A stretch of DNA of 64,000 nt from Membranipora membranacea (lineage: Eukaryota > Bryozoa > Gymnolaemata > Cheilostomatida > Membraniporidae): positions 18,350,001-18,414,000 of the forward strand of contig OU612072.1 of NCBI GenBank assembly GCA_914767715.1, written 5' to 3'. A program made the translations under genes and the position numbers. Below the pieces are notes generated by a model, which was not told the DNA's origin, did no database searches, and saw nothing but the letters and a program-made list of their open reading frames with translations. Shown here piece after piece: positions 38,491-48,090 of the stretch (position 1 is the stretch's first letter; each line of letters begins with the position of its first letter).

Positions 38491-38651
38491 ATCATTAAAG
38501 ATTTTCTCCCAACCCCCTCAAAGGGCTTTAGATTGTACTGTTGGAAGAATGTCATCTTCCCACAAAGCATTGCAAGGTGTATAAGAGCCTTCCCGCTGTT
38601 AGATGGGATAACTGTAGTCTGTATGTGGTCATTATTTCTGCTCGTTCATCA
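38491..38651. repeat. 160-bp direct repeat, copy 1 (copy 2 at 38959-39121)
   Basis: Both copies contain GTTGGAAGAATGTCATCTTC and CTTCCCGCTGTTAGATGGGA followed by GTAGTCTGTATGTGGTCATT. They are about 470 bp apart and flank the SINE at 38692. A related weaker segment lies near 39546-39610. Confidence 0.8.
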
Positions 38652-38691
38652 CAGGTCACAATAACCATGCTGAAACATACCGTAATATGTA

Positions 38692-38860
38692 CGTAGCCGT
38701 GGCACTATGGGTAAGGCATGGGTCTTTCAATCAAGAAGTCCAATGTTCGATTCCCAGCAGGTCACGGGGGTGTCAGGAAGAGCATCCGACCTCAAATGCT
38801 CCTGTGCCCCACCAGGATCCAGTCCATAGAGCCGTACTGATACTGGAAACAAAAAAACTA
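38692..38860 (+). mobile_element. tRNA-derived SINE (head and body)
   Basis: The head is tRNA-like. An A-box-like GTGGCACTATGGGTAAGG follows the start, and there is a perfect B box GTTCGATTCC at 38745-38754, so RNA polymerase III promotion is expected. The body GTGTCAGGAAGAGCATCCGA resembles a conserved SINE body that I recall from several invertebrate SINEs (memory, not checked). No poly(A) or simple tail is evident, and the end is uncertain. Confidence 0.75.
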
Positions 38861-39312
38861 AACAACATCACAGTTTCTCACACGGTATCACAGGGTATCA
38901 AGACTATAAATGGGCGTGAGTTTTATGTACGTATTGGTTTAATTCTCATCTGTATATAAAATCATTTAAAAATTTCTCTCAACCCCTCAAAGCTCTTTAT
39001 ATTGTATTGTTGGAAGAATGTCATCTTCCCACAAGGCATTGCAAGGTGTATAATAGCCTTCCCGCTGTTAGATGGGATGAGTGTAGTCTGTATGTGGTCA
39101 TTATTTTTGCTCAATCATCACAACTAAGTAATTAAATTAAAATATCAAGTATATGACATAACAAGAAATTGAATTCCCCCCCCCCCCCGCATATTTGGTT
39201 AGACAAGGATAACATCTTGTAAAGGTATGGTAGACCAATAAAATTTTGATGTCTTTGGATTTCCACGCCATCATAGCGGTTATCTGTCAGGTATTTGTAC
39301 AGCTAGCCCGTA

Positions 39313-39360
39313 ATGGCGTTTGGGTTGGCGATCGCGGCCGTAGGCGGTCGATGAGGGGCT
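39313..39360. mobile_element. Single-ended fragment of a MITE related to 58009-58347
   Basis: GGCGATCGCGGCCGTAGGCG followed by GTCG is identical to the subterminal part of the intronic element at 58009-58347. No inverted partner is found nearby, so only one end is present. Confidence 0.55.
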
Positions 39361-40721
39361 GTACCATTTCAACACCAACACACTAAAATTGATATACCTA
39401 GTGCACCTGTTCCGCGATATTATGCTCAAATCGTTTCATGGGTTTATTTTCAGGTTTTGTTGAATAGTATTTGATTTGCTAAAATTCTGCAATGCATATT
39501 AGATTAGGTAATAATCATTAGCCATGAATTCTACATTTCCTAACACAACAACTGAAAACAGGGTCAAAATCACCTTGCAGCAATATCCCATAAAGCATTG
39601 TTGTTTGATTCCCATCAGTATTAACATAGGATTTAGGATTCTCTTCTGATCAATCTAGAACTGCATTGGGGAATTCATCTTTCACCATACAATGTAACAA
39701 GATTATCATTACATTTAAATGTGCATTCCACTGTACTTCACTCATTAAAACTCTTATTCTGCGGTATGCTCTAATTCGCAGCCATCACAAAATAACAAAA
39801 CTAAAACAAAAATAAACAACGATGCTCGGTTTGATTCCAAGTGCAAATAGCTATATATAATATCACGGCATTTGAGATGTGACAGTGTAGCGTGCAGGTA
39901 AATTCATCTACATATTCAAAATGTTAAGTACCATGATATAGGCTCAAATGGGTACTAATTACTAAGCATTATATTTGCAATCACTGTTTAACATACTTGC
40001 CAAGTCTCCCTATTTATGTGGGACCCACCAGATTTATACACCCATTTCTGCCCACTTCCCACTTTTTGTAATTCTTATGCACTATTTCTTCCAGATTTGG
40101 GAGAAAACAGCCCTATCACAATTTTTAGTAACTTTCCAAGCACTTTGACGATGATTTCATGTTTCTCTGAATTATTTGGGATGAAATATGTGTTTTTAGC
40201 CCTTCCTAGTTGCTGTAAACGCTCTCAGAGCAATGAACTAAATGTTTAGTTCATTGCTCAGAGCTTCAGCGGCCGGGTTCTATTCCGAACCCTGATGGGG
40301 GATCACACTGCCCTCAAACCCCCTGGTGGATCACTCGGGTACTTCGCACCCTCGGAGCATTGCGATGAGGTTCAGTATCGCTGTAAATTGAAATCTCCCA
40401 CTTTCGAATTTAGACTACTTGGCAAGTATGATATGCTGTTTAATTAACATTTCTGTGTCACTTTAGCTCAATCAAAATTAGCGATAAGTTAGACAGGATA
40501 TAGACAAAGCTGTTACCTGTGCTGCAGTAGATTGCTATTGCTATTCTGTATCAAACTCTATAAAATCTATAAAATTATCTGCATAAAAGGGAGATCACTC
40601 CGAAAAAATACACACATCATTGCTTTTACTACCACAGTGAGATGTCGTTGCGTCCCAGTATTTAGTGAGGACTCTTTTTGATGCTCAGTGTCCAGTCTAG
40701 TGTTGTGTGTTTTGTCTATGG

Positions 40722-41045
40722 TGTGGTCCTGAAAAAGTTTCTACTACATTACTTATCGCACTAAACACTGTCATCTTGCATATTGACCCATTGCTTAAGC
40801 CGTGCGTAAACAACCACCCCTCAAGCTGTCTCATACAGATTATCTGTCAAAAAGTCTCAAATGGAATGAACCATGATTTTGCAGCCATAATGTGGTTGTC
40901 ATGAGGTGACTGTGTACCAAATTTCAGATTAATAGGTTAGAACACACGCCAGATGATATGTCATTCTTTACAGGTTCATGAGCCATGCGAAAACAACCAC
41001 CCCATTCATTCATCTTGAAACCCACCTCAGTCAAGCATTCTCCTG
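40722..41045. other. Flank between the inverted duplication and the LINE, probably the LINE 3' UTR
   Basis: Read on the minus strand this follows the ORF2 stop. Two degenerate copies of a segment with AAACAACCACCCC occur about 185 bp apart (about 40797-40837 and 40980-41020). No poly(A) is seen, so the LINE 3' end is not located. Confidence 0.4.
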
Positions 41046-43877
41046 TTAGTGATGACAGTCAGTCACAAGTGTGACTGGGAGAAATAACCATTGAGGTAGT
41101 AAATGATGCAGGCAGTGCCCAGGTGTCTTGATCTTGTCGATGTGTTGATGGCACATAGAGTCAATATATTCGTCTAGTGGTATGATGTTTAGCAGGGCTG
41201 TCCTTTCGCTATACTCGTCACAGCCTGGGGCTATAATGTTCAGTGAGAGTTTTTCCAGCTGGATTACTCGTTTCTTCTGTTGGTCTGTCATCATGCAGAA
41301 CCAGGCTACGCTTCCATATATCATACGAGGCCGTATACATGTAAGGTAGAACCTCGTGAGTAACCGCTGAGGTACGCCAGAGCGTTTGAGGTTAAGAAGG
41401 GTATAGGTTAGCGGTCTGACGTTCTTCAGGATCGAGTCGACATGGTCTTTGAAAGACAGATGCTGATCGATAGTGATTCCTAGAAATCTAGTCTTAGTTG
41501 TCGGTGGTATTTGTTCTCCATTCAGCTTCAGAGTTGGTGGTTGGAATTGGTATCGAGCATGTTTGTTAGTCAGATGCATAATAGATGACTTTTTTGCATT
41601 AGCCACCATATTATACTCATCGCACCATGTCGATACTGTGTCTAGAGAGGTTTGGAGGTCCAGTTGTTGGTTTAGTGTTTTAGCGGGCAGGCCTGTTAAT
41701 GTCAGGTCATCTGCGTATTTTATTATGTCACATTCAACGTCAAGGCTGTCCACATATAAAAGCCAGAAGACAGGACCTAGCAATGTTCCCTGGGGTGTTC
41801 CATTTATAACTGGTAATGTTCGGCTGGTATTGTTGCCGATGCGTACTGATTGGTATCGGTGTGTGAGGAAGCTGTTGATGATTTGCACTAGATTATAGTT
41901 GATACCCTTCCTCGTTAGCATATCTATCAGTTTTCCTCTGTCCATCTTGTCAAAAGCCTTTGACATGTCAAGGAAAGCGACTGTCAAATATTTTGACTTT
42001 GGTTCATCTAATAATTGTGTCCATTTATCGATAGCAGCTGTGATTGCATCTACTGTACCTCGGCCTTTCTGATACGCATACTGGTTTCCATCAATGGTTG
42101 GTAAAACAAACTGAACATAAAAATGCATAACAGCTTTTTCAATAATTTTGCCCAGGTGCCATAACAAAGAAATAGATCTAAAATCTGATTCAGTATCAAC
42201 AGACTTCTTTTTTTCGATTGGTACTATCTCTGCACACTTCCAAATATCAGGAAAATAACCACATTTAAAACAGCTGTTTATGATAGTACATATAGGAAAG
42301 CAAAGCTCGTCTGCGCACATTCGTTTAACCCATGATGGGAAGTCATGTGAATGTGTAGCCTTCCTTGTGTCAATATCTATGAGCCATTTATATACCTGAT
42401 CGACTGTAACAGACAGGGGTGTAGCGCTCTCATGACTGGCGGTGTCAGGGGTTATGCTAGTCGGGGTTCCTCCAACTGATGAGAAATAGTCATTGAGTCT
42501 ATCAGCTGTCTGCTGTTGGTTTAGGTGTTCACCGTTTAGGCTGTAGCTTCCTTTTGTCTTAGTTTTGTGTTTGTCTCTGAGTGTGTTGATAACATTCCAG
42601 CACGTCTTTGGGTTTCTATCATCAAGTTTCTTGACGATCCATTTCTTCTTTATTGTCCGTAGGTGTTTTTTCAGTAGACGTGAGAAAAACTTAGATGAAG
42701 GGGATCCTCTACTGTACGACTTCTTCTTAGCATTTCTTAGTTTCCGTGCCAAACTGTCAAACCAGGGTGCGGATTTGTTGGATTTCTTATAACGTCTCTT
42801 AGGGCGGTGTTTGTCTACGATATTGGTCATAGTGTGTTGAATAGCCTCAGCCTGTTGATTCATATCAGACAGAGTGGTGATTGTGTCCCACTTGATGGAT
42901 GTAACATCTTCTTGGATCACTATTCGTGTTTGTGGTGTGGGTTTTCTCGAGTAGTAATATTCGGATTCTCTGCGTGTCACCGCTGTTGTAGGTAGATATA
43001 CGGTGTCGTGGTCACTACTTCCTAGCGGAGGCAGCTTTTCACATACCAGCGATTTAATCTCATCAATGTTGGTGTAAATATGGTCTAAGTAAGCATTTTT
43101 CCGTGTCGGAAAGTTCACGATATTGGTCAAATTGAATACTTCACTTATGTCATGCATGTTGAGATGATCGAAGTCTCCAGCGATGACAAAGTTACTGGAA
43201 TGCTTGATGGAGAGATCCGTGATGGTGTCGCTGATGTGTTTGAGACTGTGTTCACTGTCAGCAATAGTCTTAGATTTTGGATGATAAATACACCCATATA
43301 TCGAGTTGAATGACTTGCCGATCACTTTAATCCACAGTGAGCTAAATGTTTTACTGGTATATCTTCTGACGACCTTCACATCTAGGGTATGGTGGGTGAA
43401 GATGGCAACTCCTCCTCCTGGTCGATCTGATCGGTTTGATGTTTGCAGATTATAACCCTCTATGAGCCTGGACTGCTCCTTCGCCTCCGTCAGCCATGAC
43501 TCCGTCAGCATAATAACTTTCGGCTCCTGATCTTCTATGATTAGTTGCAACTCATCTAGCTTCTCAGATGTCAGTGATTGCCAGTTTGTCATCATAACAG
43601 CGGGATGGTGGTGCTGTCTGGAGTTGTCTATTCTGACATGGCACAACGGAATTAGATTAGGGTTGGATGACTTGTTGTGCTGATGTACTGCTGCCAATTC
43701 TGACTGAGTCTTCCTACAGCTTCTATCACCCTCAGACCTAAAGCTAGTGTTCCGGCATTGCGCGCCGGTCAGTAACGGCTGGCCATAGCCACAGTGGGGG
43801 ATCGACCAAGGCGCTTCCGCAACCCCTGCTTTCCCATTGACACTCGTTGATCCGGCCCTATCTATTTTATAATTCAC
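41046..43877 (-). CDS. LINE ORF2: apurinic-like endonuclease plus reverse transcriptase, 943 aa
   Basis: The product copies its own RNA into the genome by target-primed reverse transcription. The N-terminal endonuclease (about residues 95-295) shows the metal-binding Asn in TNWQSL, then LTESWL (125), GDFDHLN (234), LDHIYTN (264) and SSDHDTV (287). The reverse transcriptase (about 500-800) shows FLDMSKAFDKMD (635), NGTPQGTLLGP (692) and the catalytic YADD (721). A C-terminal thumb region follows (RFYLTCIRPRMIYGSVAWF). The layout fits the CR1/Jockey group of non-LTR elements; the exact clade is uncertain. The frame is uninterrupted, so the insertion is recent. Oddities are D for the usual N in GDFN and RSIS for the usual RPIS. 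The first 85 residues are not recognised and the true start could be further in. No ORF1 is seen upstream. Confidence 0.95.
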   Translation of the reverse strand: MNYKIDRAGSTSVNGKAGVAEAPWSIPHCGYGQPLLTGAQCRNTSFRSEGDRSCRKTQSELAAVHQHNKSSNPNLIPLCHVRIDNSRQHHHPAVMMTNWQSLTSEKLDELQLIIEDQEPKVIMLTESWLTEAKEQSRLIEGYNLQTSNRSDRPGGGVAIFTHHTLDVKVVRRYTSKTFSSLWIKVIGKSFNSIYGCIYHPKSKTIADSEHSLKHISDTITDLSIKHSSNFVIAGDFDHLNMHDISEVFNLTNIVNFPTRKNAYLDHIYTNIDEIKSLVCEKLPPLGSSDHDTVYLPTTAVTRRESEYYYSRKPTPQTRIVIQEDVTSIKWDTITTLSDMNQQAEAIQHTMTNIVDKHRPKRRYKKSNKSAPWFDSLARKLRNAKKKSYSRGSPSSKFFSRLLKKHLRTIKKKWIVKKLDDRNPKTCWNVINTLRDKHKTKTKGSYSLNGEHLNQQQTADRLNDYFSSVGGTPTSITPDTASHESATPLSVTVDQVYKWLIDIDTRKATHSHDFPSWVKRMCADELCFPICTIINSCFKCGYFPDIWKCAEIVPIEKKKSVDTESDFRSISLLWHLGKIIEKAVMHFYVQFVLPTIDGNQYAYQKGRGTVDAITAAIDKWTQLLDEPKSKYLTVAFLDMSKAFDKMDRGKLIDMLTRKGINYNLVQIINSFLTHRYQSVRIGNNTSRTLPVINGTPQGTLLGPVFWLLYVDSLDVECDIIKYADDLTLTGLPAKTLNQQLDLQTSLDTVSTWCDEYNMVANAKKSSIMHLTNKHARYQFQPPTLKLNGEQIPPTTKTRFLGITIDQHLSFKDHVDSILKNVRPLTYTLLNLKRSGVPQRLLTRFYLTCIRPRMIYGSVAWFCMMTDQQKKRVIQLEKLSLNIIAPGCDEYSERTALLNIIPLDEYIDSMCHQHIDKIKTPGHCLHHLLPQWLFLPVTLVTDCHH

Positions 43878-44283
43878 AATAGATTGGAATGTGGGTATTG
43901 TTAATAGATTAGATTATCTCTTTTGTTGGTATGGAATGTCGACATGGTTTGACACTGGTAGCCTACTACTTATAATAGTAGTGGTAACTACACATCTATT
44001 CACTGTTAGCTTAGTGCCCCTTTCTCCGCAAACCAGACATCTCTAAATCATAGGACCTTCAAATAACAACTAGTGTTTGCGAAAAATAGATCTAAAAAGT
44101 ACCATATGAAAAAGAGGCTTTATACACTCATTCATAATGTCAGTGAGATACCACCACCATCCCATGGTACAGCTTGGGCCATCATAGTGGCAGCCAGAAT
44201 ATCATGGTTTGCTCCAGTTAGATGATCTGACCCATTTAGAATGATGATAAACAGCTTGGCCCTTGAAATGGACAGTCATAAAT
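43878..44283. other. LINE 5' side, nothing recognised
   Basis: I find no ORF1, no internal promoter motif that I recognise and no target duplication. The LINE 5' border is therefore not placed; the copy may be 5'-truncated. Confidence 0.4.
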
Positions 44284-44365
44284 AGGGGGGACAGTTTACA
44301 ATAGGGGGGGGGGGGCAGTTTACAATAGAGGGGGACAGTTTTCAATAGGGGGGCAGTTTACAATA
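44284..44365. repeat. G-run tandem repeat, about four units of 20-24 bp
   Basis: The unit is AGGGGG(n)ACAGTTTACAAT, with G runs of 5 to 12 (the longest at 44304-44315). The runs are spaced so that a G-quadruplex is possible (inference). It leads directly into the hairpin repeat at 44376. Confidence 0.75.
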
Positions 44366-44375
44366 GGCGTGCTTT

Positions 44376-44460
44376 TATTGTAAAGTGTCCCCAGGACAGT
44401 TTACAATATTGTAAAGTGTCCCGGGGTTGTTTTCACGCGGGGGGACAGTTTACAATACTA
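44376..44460. repeat. Hairpin-forming repeat, copy 2 (partner of 31116-31200)
   Basis: ATTGTAAAGTGTCCCC, then AGGACAGTTTACAATA, a second ATTGTAAAGTGTCCC, then GGGGTTGTTTTCACGCGGGG and GGACAGTTTACAATA. Its last half-unit has the same sequence as the units of the adjacent G-run tandem repeat, so that repeat probably grew from this end. Confidence 0.75.
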
Positions 44461-44469
44461 CAACAGTTC

Positions 44470-44760
44470 CACTTCCCCCGAGAGGTTGGTTTCTTCGCTT
44501 TAGTTGCCAATTTTAATCCAAGCTTTGCAATAACAAGATAGTGATCCTATGATGCATCTGCAGATCTCAGCACCTTGACATCATGAAGTGACTTCTTCCG
44601 TTTCCACTGTTTATCAATACATGGTCAATCTGGGTGAGGTATCCTCTTGGTGACTTCCATGTGTATATCTCTATGTGGAAAAATTGATCCTCTATGGCCC
44701 TATAATTTGGGTTTATTATTCTACATCCTGACCGAACGGTTCTCTCGAGCATTTTACAGG
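44470..44760 (-). pseudogene. Broken RTE-type LINE endonuclease fragment
   Basis: In translation the minus strand gives TWKSPRGYLTQIDHVLI. After a one-base frame shift near the end of that motif it gives KRKKSLHDVKVLRSADAS, then a stop in place of the expected catalytic Ser, then DHYLVIAKLGLKL. This matches the end of an RTE-clade endonuclease (TW.SP....QIDHILI...SL.DVR..RGADA.SDH.L..AKL.LKL). With the shift and stop it is dead. It is a different LINE from the one at 41046-43877 and lies upstream of it in the same orientation. Confidence 0.75.
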
Positions 44761-45429
44761 AATTAATGAGTTAAAAGAAGAAAAATGAGGTGTTTTTGCC
44801 TAGAGTGGCTTTCTTGACAAACCTATCAAAAGTTGCCTGCCTCCTGCTACCCAGAGTGAAATTATTAAAGATCTCACGACCATTTGAAATATAAAAGAAT
44901 TTTTCTGATTGCTCTGTTTTGACAAAGTTCTAAGAAATTAGAATTGTAATCAAAAGTATTTAATAACAGAGAAGAACAATACTCCAATACGGGAAAAACA
45001 TAAGGTTATAATTTTGAAGCAGATGTGAGGAATAACAAATTATTCCAAATATTGAAAGACAGAATAAAACTCTGTTAGATTTCAATATCAGAGACATATA
45101 ACTTTAATGACATGCTGGACCAAGAACACACATAAGATTTTAAATTAAGTGTCTGATTTGATTTGTACAGCATTTGAAGCAAGATTGCTTCAACCTTTCT
45201 ATTCGAAAATACAAAACACTGTATTTAATCTAAATTTAGATTATAACTATTGACAGAATACCAACTCGTTTCATTGTAACAAGAGATTCTGTTTTTGAAG
45301 TTGCATCAGTTAGAGAATCAGATGTATCAAATTCACAGTATCATCAAAAAATGCAAACAAATTTTATAATAGATATCTAATAAATCATTTGTTTTGAAAA
45401 GCAAATTTTAAACACTAAAATCTATCATA
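44761..45429. other. AT-rich DNA, no feature seen
   Basis: No open frame, repeat or RNA gene can be supported here. Confidence 0.5.
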
Positions 45430-45930
45430 CAAAAATTTAATTAATTTAATTGATTGAATTGATCAATTAGTTTAATCAATTAAGTTTATTTTAATTGAAT
45501 TAATGAATAAAATTGAACAATTGGATCGAATATATAAATTTATTTGAATTTATTTGAATCATTAATTGAATTTAATTTGATTAATTCAATCAATCAAATT
45601 AAACCAATTATTTTAATTCATTAAATTTATTAAATCATATCAGATTTAAACAAATTAATTTAATTAAATAATCAAGTAATAAATGTAATTGATTAAACTA
45701 ATTTATTAAAACATTCAAATAATTAATATTTTTTTGAATTTATCTTAATCATTAATTGAATTTAATTTAATTAATTCAGTCAATCAAATTAAACAAATAA
45801 TTTTAACTCATTAAATTTATTAAATCAAATCAGGTTTAAATAAATCAATTTAATCAATTAATTAATCAATAAATGCAATTGATTAAATTACTTGATTGAT
45901 GTATTCAAATTATTCAATTGAGTTATGTGC
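45430..45930. repeat. Near-pure A/T region with a 190-bp tandem duplication
   Basis: Built of TTAATT/AATTGA words. A segment beginning ATTAATTGAATTTAATTT at 45561 recurs at 45751 and continues for over 100 bp (CAATCAAATTAAAC, ATTAAATTTATTAAATCA), so the period is 190 bp. Many short palindromes (AATTAATT, TTAATTAA) lie inside. Expect low duplex stability. A scaffold-attachment or nucleosome-poor role is only a guess. Confidence 0.8.
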
Positions 45931-46594
45931 GAATAACTGTTTTCAACAATGAGGGGAAATCCAAATCCAATAATTTTACCTGTTTGGTTTTTTCTTTGTG
46001 GAGAAGACTAGATAACGGATGTACTGGTTGTAAGGAACAGCAAAGTTAAGATTAATTTGATAGAAGTTGTTTAAATCGTCCAAGTTCAATTGTTGAGAGA
46101 GTCTATGATGGCCAACTGCGAGTTGTGGCTATATCGTGTCTCAATCTGTTGTGATGCAAATGCTGCTTTGGAAAAAAGTTATCCTCATTCCAGTCAAATC
46201 ATTACTTACTTGCTAAGGTAGGCTATGAAACACGCTAGCCAACAGAAAAAAAACACCTGTATAGTTGAAACACAGTCACAGAGTTGATGGAATACAAATG
46301 TTTATCAATGCCATGGCGATTATTGACCGACCCTTAATTTTAGTCTAAATGGAATATGATGCATTTATGTTTCATATTGTCTCTGATTTATAATAATGTT
46401 ATTTTTGATCGTTTTGAAGAGAAATACTGAAGTGAATTTATTTTGGTCGAAACCCAAATTCTTTCATCTAGTGTTGTGTCAATTTCATCATCTATTCACC
46501 TATCATAACTTTCCTTGTCCAATGTTTGAGTAAAGCAAAAGAACTATTGCCGCACAACTATCAGGGTTCAACTTCATTGAGTGGATGAATGACA
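45931..46594. other. Spacer 3' of the receptor-like gene, no gene seen
   Basis: AT-rich sequence without a supported frame. It lies downstream of the minus-strand gene end. Confidence 0.5.
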
Positions 46595-46600
46595 TTTATT
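46595..46600 (-). promoter_or_regulatory. Candidate polyadenylation signal AATAAA
   Basis: AATAAA on the minus strand, about 270 bp past the stop codon at 46868. It is the first canonical hexamer that I see downstream. The 3' UTR would be about 290 bases. Other signals are not excluded. Confidence 0.4.
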
Positions 46601-46867
46601 TTGTACAATGTATGAACAATGACACACAGAGCATAGCGATGGAAGGAATAGAAAGAATAATAGAAATGTGTTTTATGGATAAGTCATCAGCCAACAATAT
46701 CAAGCTAGTTTGTGGACATTGGTATATCTTAGCCTGCGGCCTGAATATCTGCAAAGAAATAAGGTAAACATAAATTATAAGTAAAGAAAAACATGGAGCT
46801 AAAATTCTCATTTCTTACTATAATTTCATGCTGGACCTAGGGTCTGAAGCTTCGAAAATATTGCAAT

Positions 46868-48090
46868 CTAATTTTGTATGCTGCGTATAGGCAGCGGCAG
46901 CGGTTTCTCTTCGCAAGGCCGTGTGCGATTAGATATCTTTTTCCGAACAGCAAGATATCCCACAATCAAAACAACAAGCGTAACTGCTAGAAGTGTGACA
47001 GCTACAAGTGATAAGACAATATATCCACTTGGTGTCGCCTGCTGTTGGTCAGATCCCCGGTTTTGGGAGGCGCTAGGATAGATGAAGTTCAAGATGTAGG
47101 TAAAGTTGAATTTTCGCTCCAGAGGATCATTTGATATTTCGACCATGCAAGTAGTACGTAGTGTAGTGTACTTGGCGAACTTAAGATACGGGATCACAAG
47201 TTTTTGCATACGGTCTTGGGATGACTTGCCAAAATTTCCTTGCCATTGGTATTTTGATATTCCATTGGTGTTGATATTGAGAGAGCAGTCAAGCTCAGCT
47301 TCTCCTCTAATGTCAATGATTTGGATAGTTTCACTTTTGGATTCGATGAATGTAACGGCTATTCGCTCGGAATTAACAACCACATCTGGGTAAGCATCAC
47401 TAGAGCAGAAGAGCTTCTGCCCTACCAGAGATTTTGAAAGTTCTATCTGAGCCTTTATATTTCCACCAGAGGTAACAGTTTTCACAGATATGTCCTCAAT
47501 TGGTCTCCGTTGATTTCCGTAAGTGAGCTTTGCTTTCCCAACTGGGAATCCTCCTGTTGCATTGCATTCAACATTTCTAATCTCCCCTCCGAATCCACTG
47601 ACGGTTTTTGGTACTAGAGTTACAATTGGTTTCTTAAGCCCTGTAATCTTCACTGCCTCAGACGTACCACTGATAACTGAAATCATACCTGTTTGATGAT
47701 TCAGTTGGTACCTAGTATGTAGCAGACACCGATAGTCTATAGCACCGATGAAGGGATTTGTGACATCAAAAACTATCTCCGCAGTATATTCCTTGGCATT
47801 TTTGTCAAATACTGGGCATTTTTTGTTCGAATAAACAAATAATGTGTCATGAGAAATTTCAGATAATGCGTCAAAGCACCCGGCATTGTGCTCGATCCCT
47901 TGCCGATCAGTGAAAACCAGAGACATCCCTTCTAGCTGCTCTGGGAATGCTAATGGCTGTTGTAGATAAGCTCTGCAATGAAATTTCCCTCTGCCTCCAA
48001 ACCTGAGATTTCCTGAAGAATAGTAGTCAGACCTGTCGTCCTTTAGTGTCATGTTAAGGTGAGCTGATACTTCAGCAACTTTGGATGCTT
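46868..48090 (-). CDS. Receptor-like gene, last exon: three Ig-like domains, TM helix, short tail, stop
   Basis: Acceptor AAATTTCAG precedes 48090; the first codon is shared with the exon ending at 50387 (K). Domain 1 has FHC and YRC as the core disulphide pair plus two extra Cys (GCFDAL, NKKC). Domain 2 has VECNATGG and KLFCSSD. Domain 3 has AELDCSLN, a core Trp in YQWQG, and TTCMVEIS. A hydrophobic helix follows (YIVLSLVAVTLLAVTLVVLI). It is stopped by RKK, so the N-terminus is outside. The tail of about 25 residues has a CEEKPLPLPI proline motif and no Tyr, so no ITIM or ITAM. Several N-x-T sites (NMT, NAT, NFT) suggest glycosylation. A single large terminal exon for three Ig domains is unlike the small EGF exons. 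Confidence 0.88.

Larger units (their letters stand above)
37509..40721. mobile_element. Large inverted duplication or foldback element, 3.2 kb
   Basis: The left arm (37509 to about 38222) and right arm (about 39893-40721) are inverted near-copies over 700-830 bp. The outer ends are CCATAGACAAAACACACAAC and its complement. Shared inner landmarks include TTTTTTCGGAGT.ATCTCCCTTT, AATTAAACAGCATATCATAC, GGGGGTTTGAGGGC and AACCCGGCCGCTGA. The loop (38223-39892) carries a SINE and other repeats. The left arm has a duplicated TTTTGATTGAGCAAAAATGA segment (37795 and 38085). The right arm has a perfect 15-bp palindrome (40228-40259, GAGCAATGAACTAAA). No transposase frame and no clear target duplication are visible. 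It could be a foldback transposon or an inverted genomic duplication. Confidence 0.75.

Noticed and set aside
38692-38768. Functional tRNA gene
   Set aside because: The A box and acceptor stem are degenerate, and the SINE body follows directly with no T-run terminator.
38687-38959. Plus-strand frame of 90 codons
   Set aside because: It is a translation of the SINE (tRNA-like head with B box).
41473-41898. Plus-strand frame of 141 codons (also 42565-42792 and 42807-42995)
   Set aside because: Antisense shadow of the LINE ORF2, whose minus-strand motifs are unambiguous.
46878-47393. Plus-strand frames opposite the Ig/TM exon
   Set aside because: Antisense shadows; the minus strand has splice sites, Ig cysteines and a transmembrane helix.
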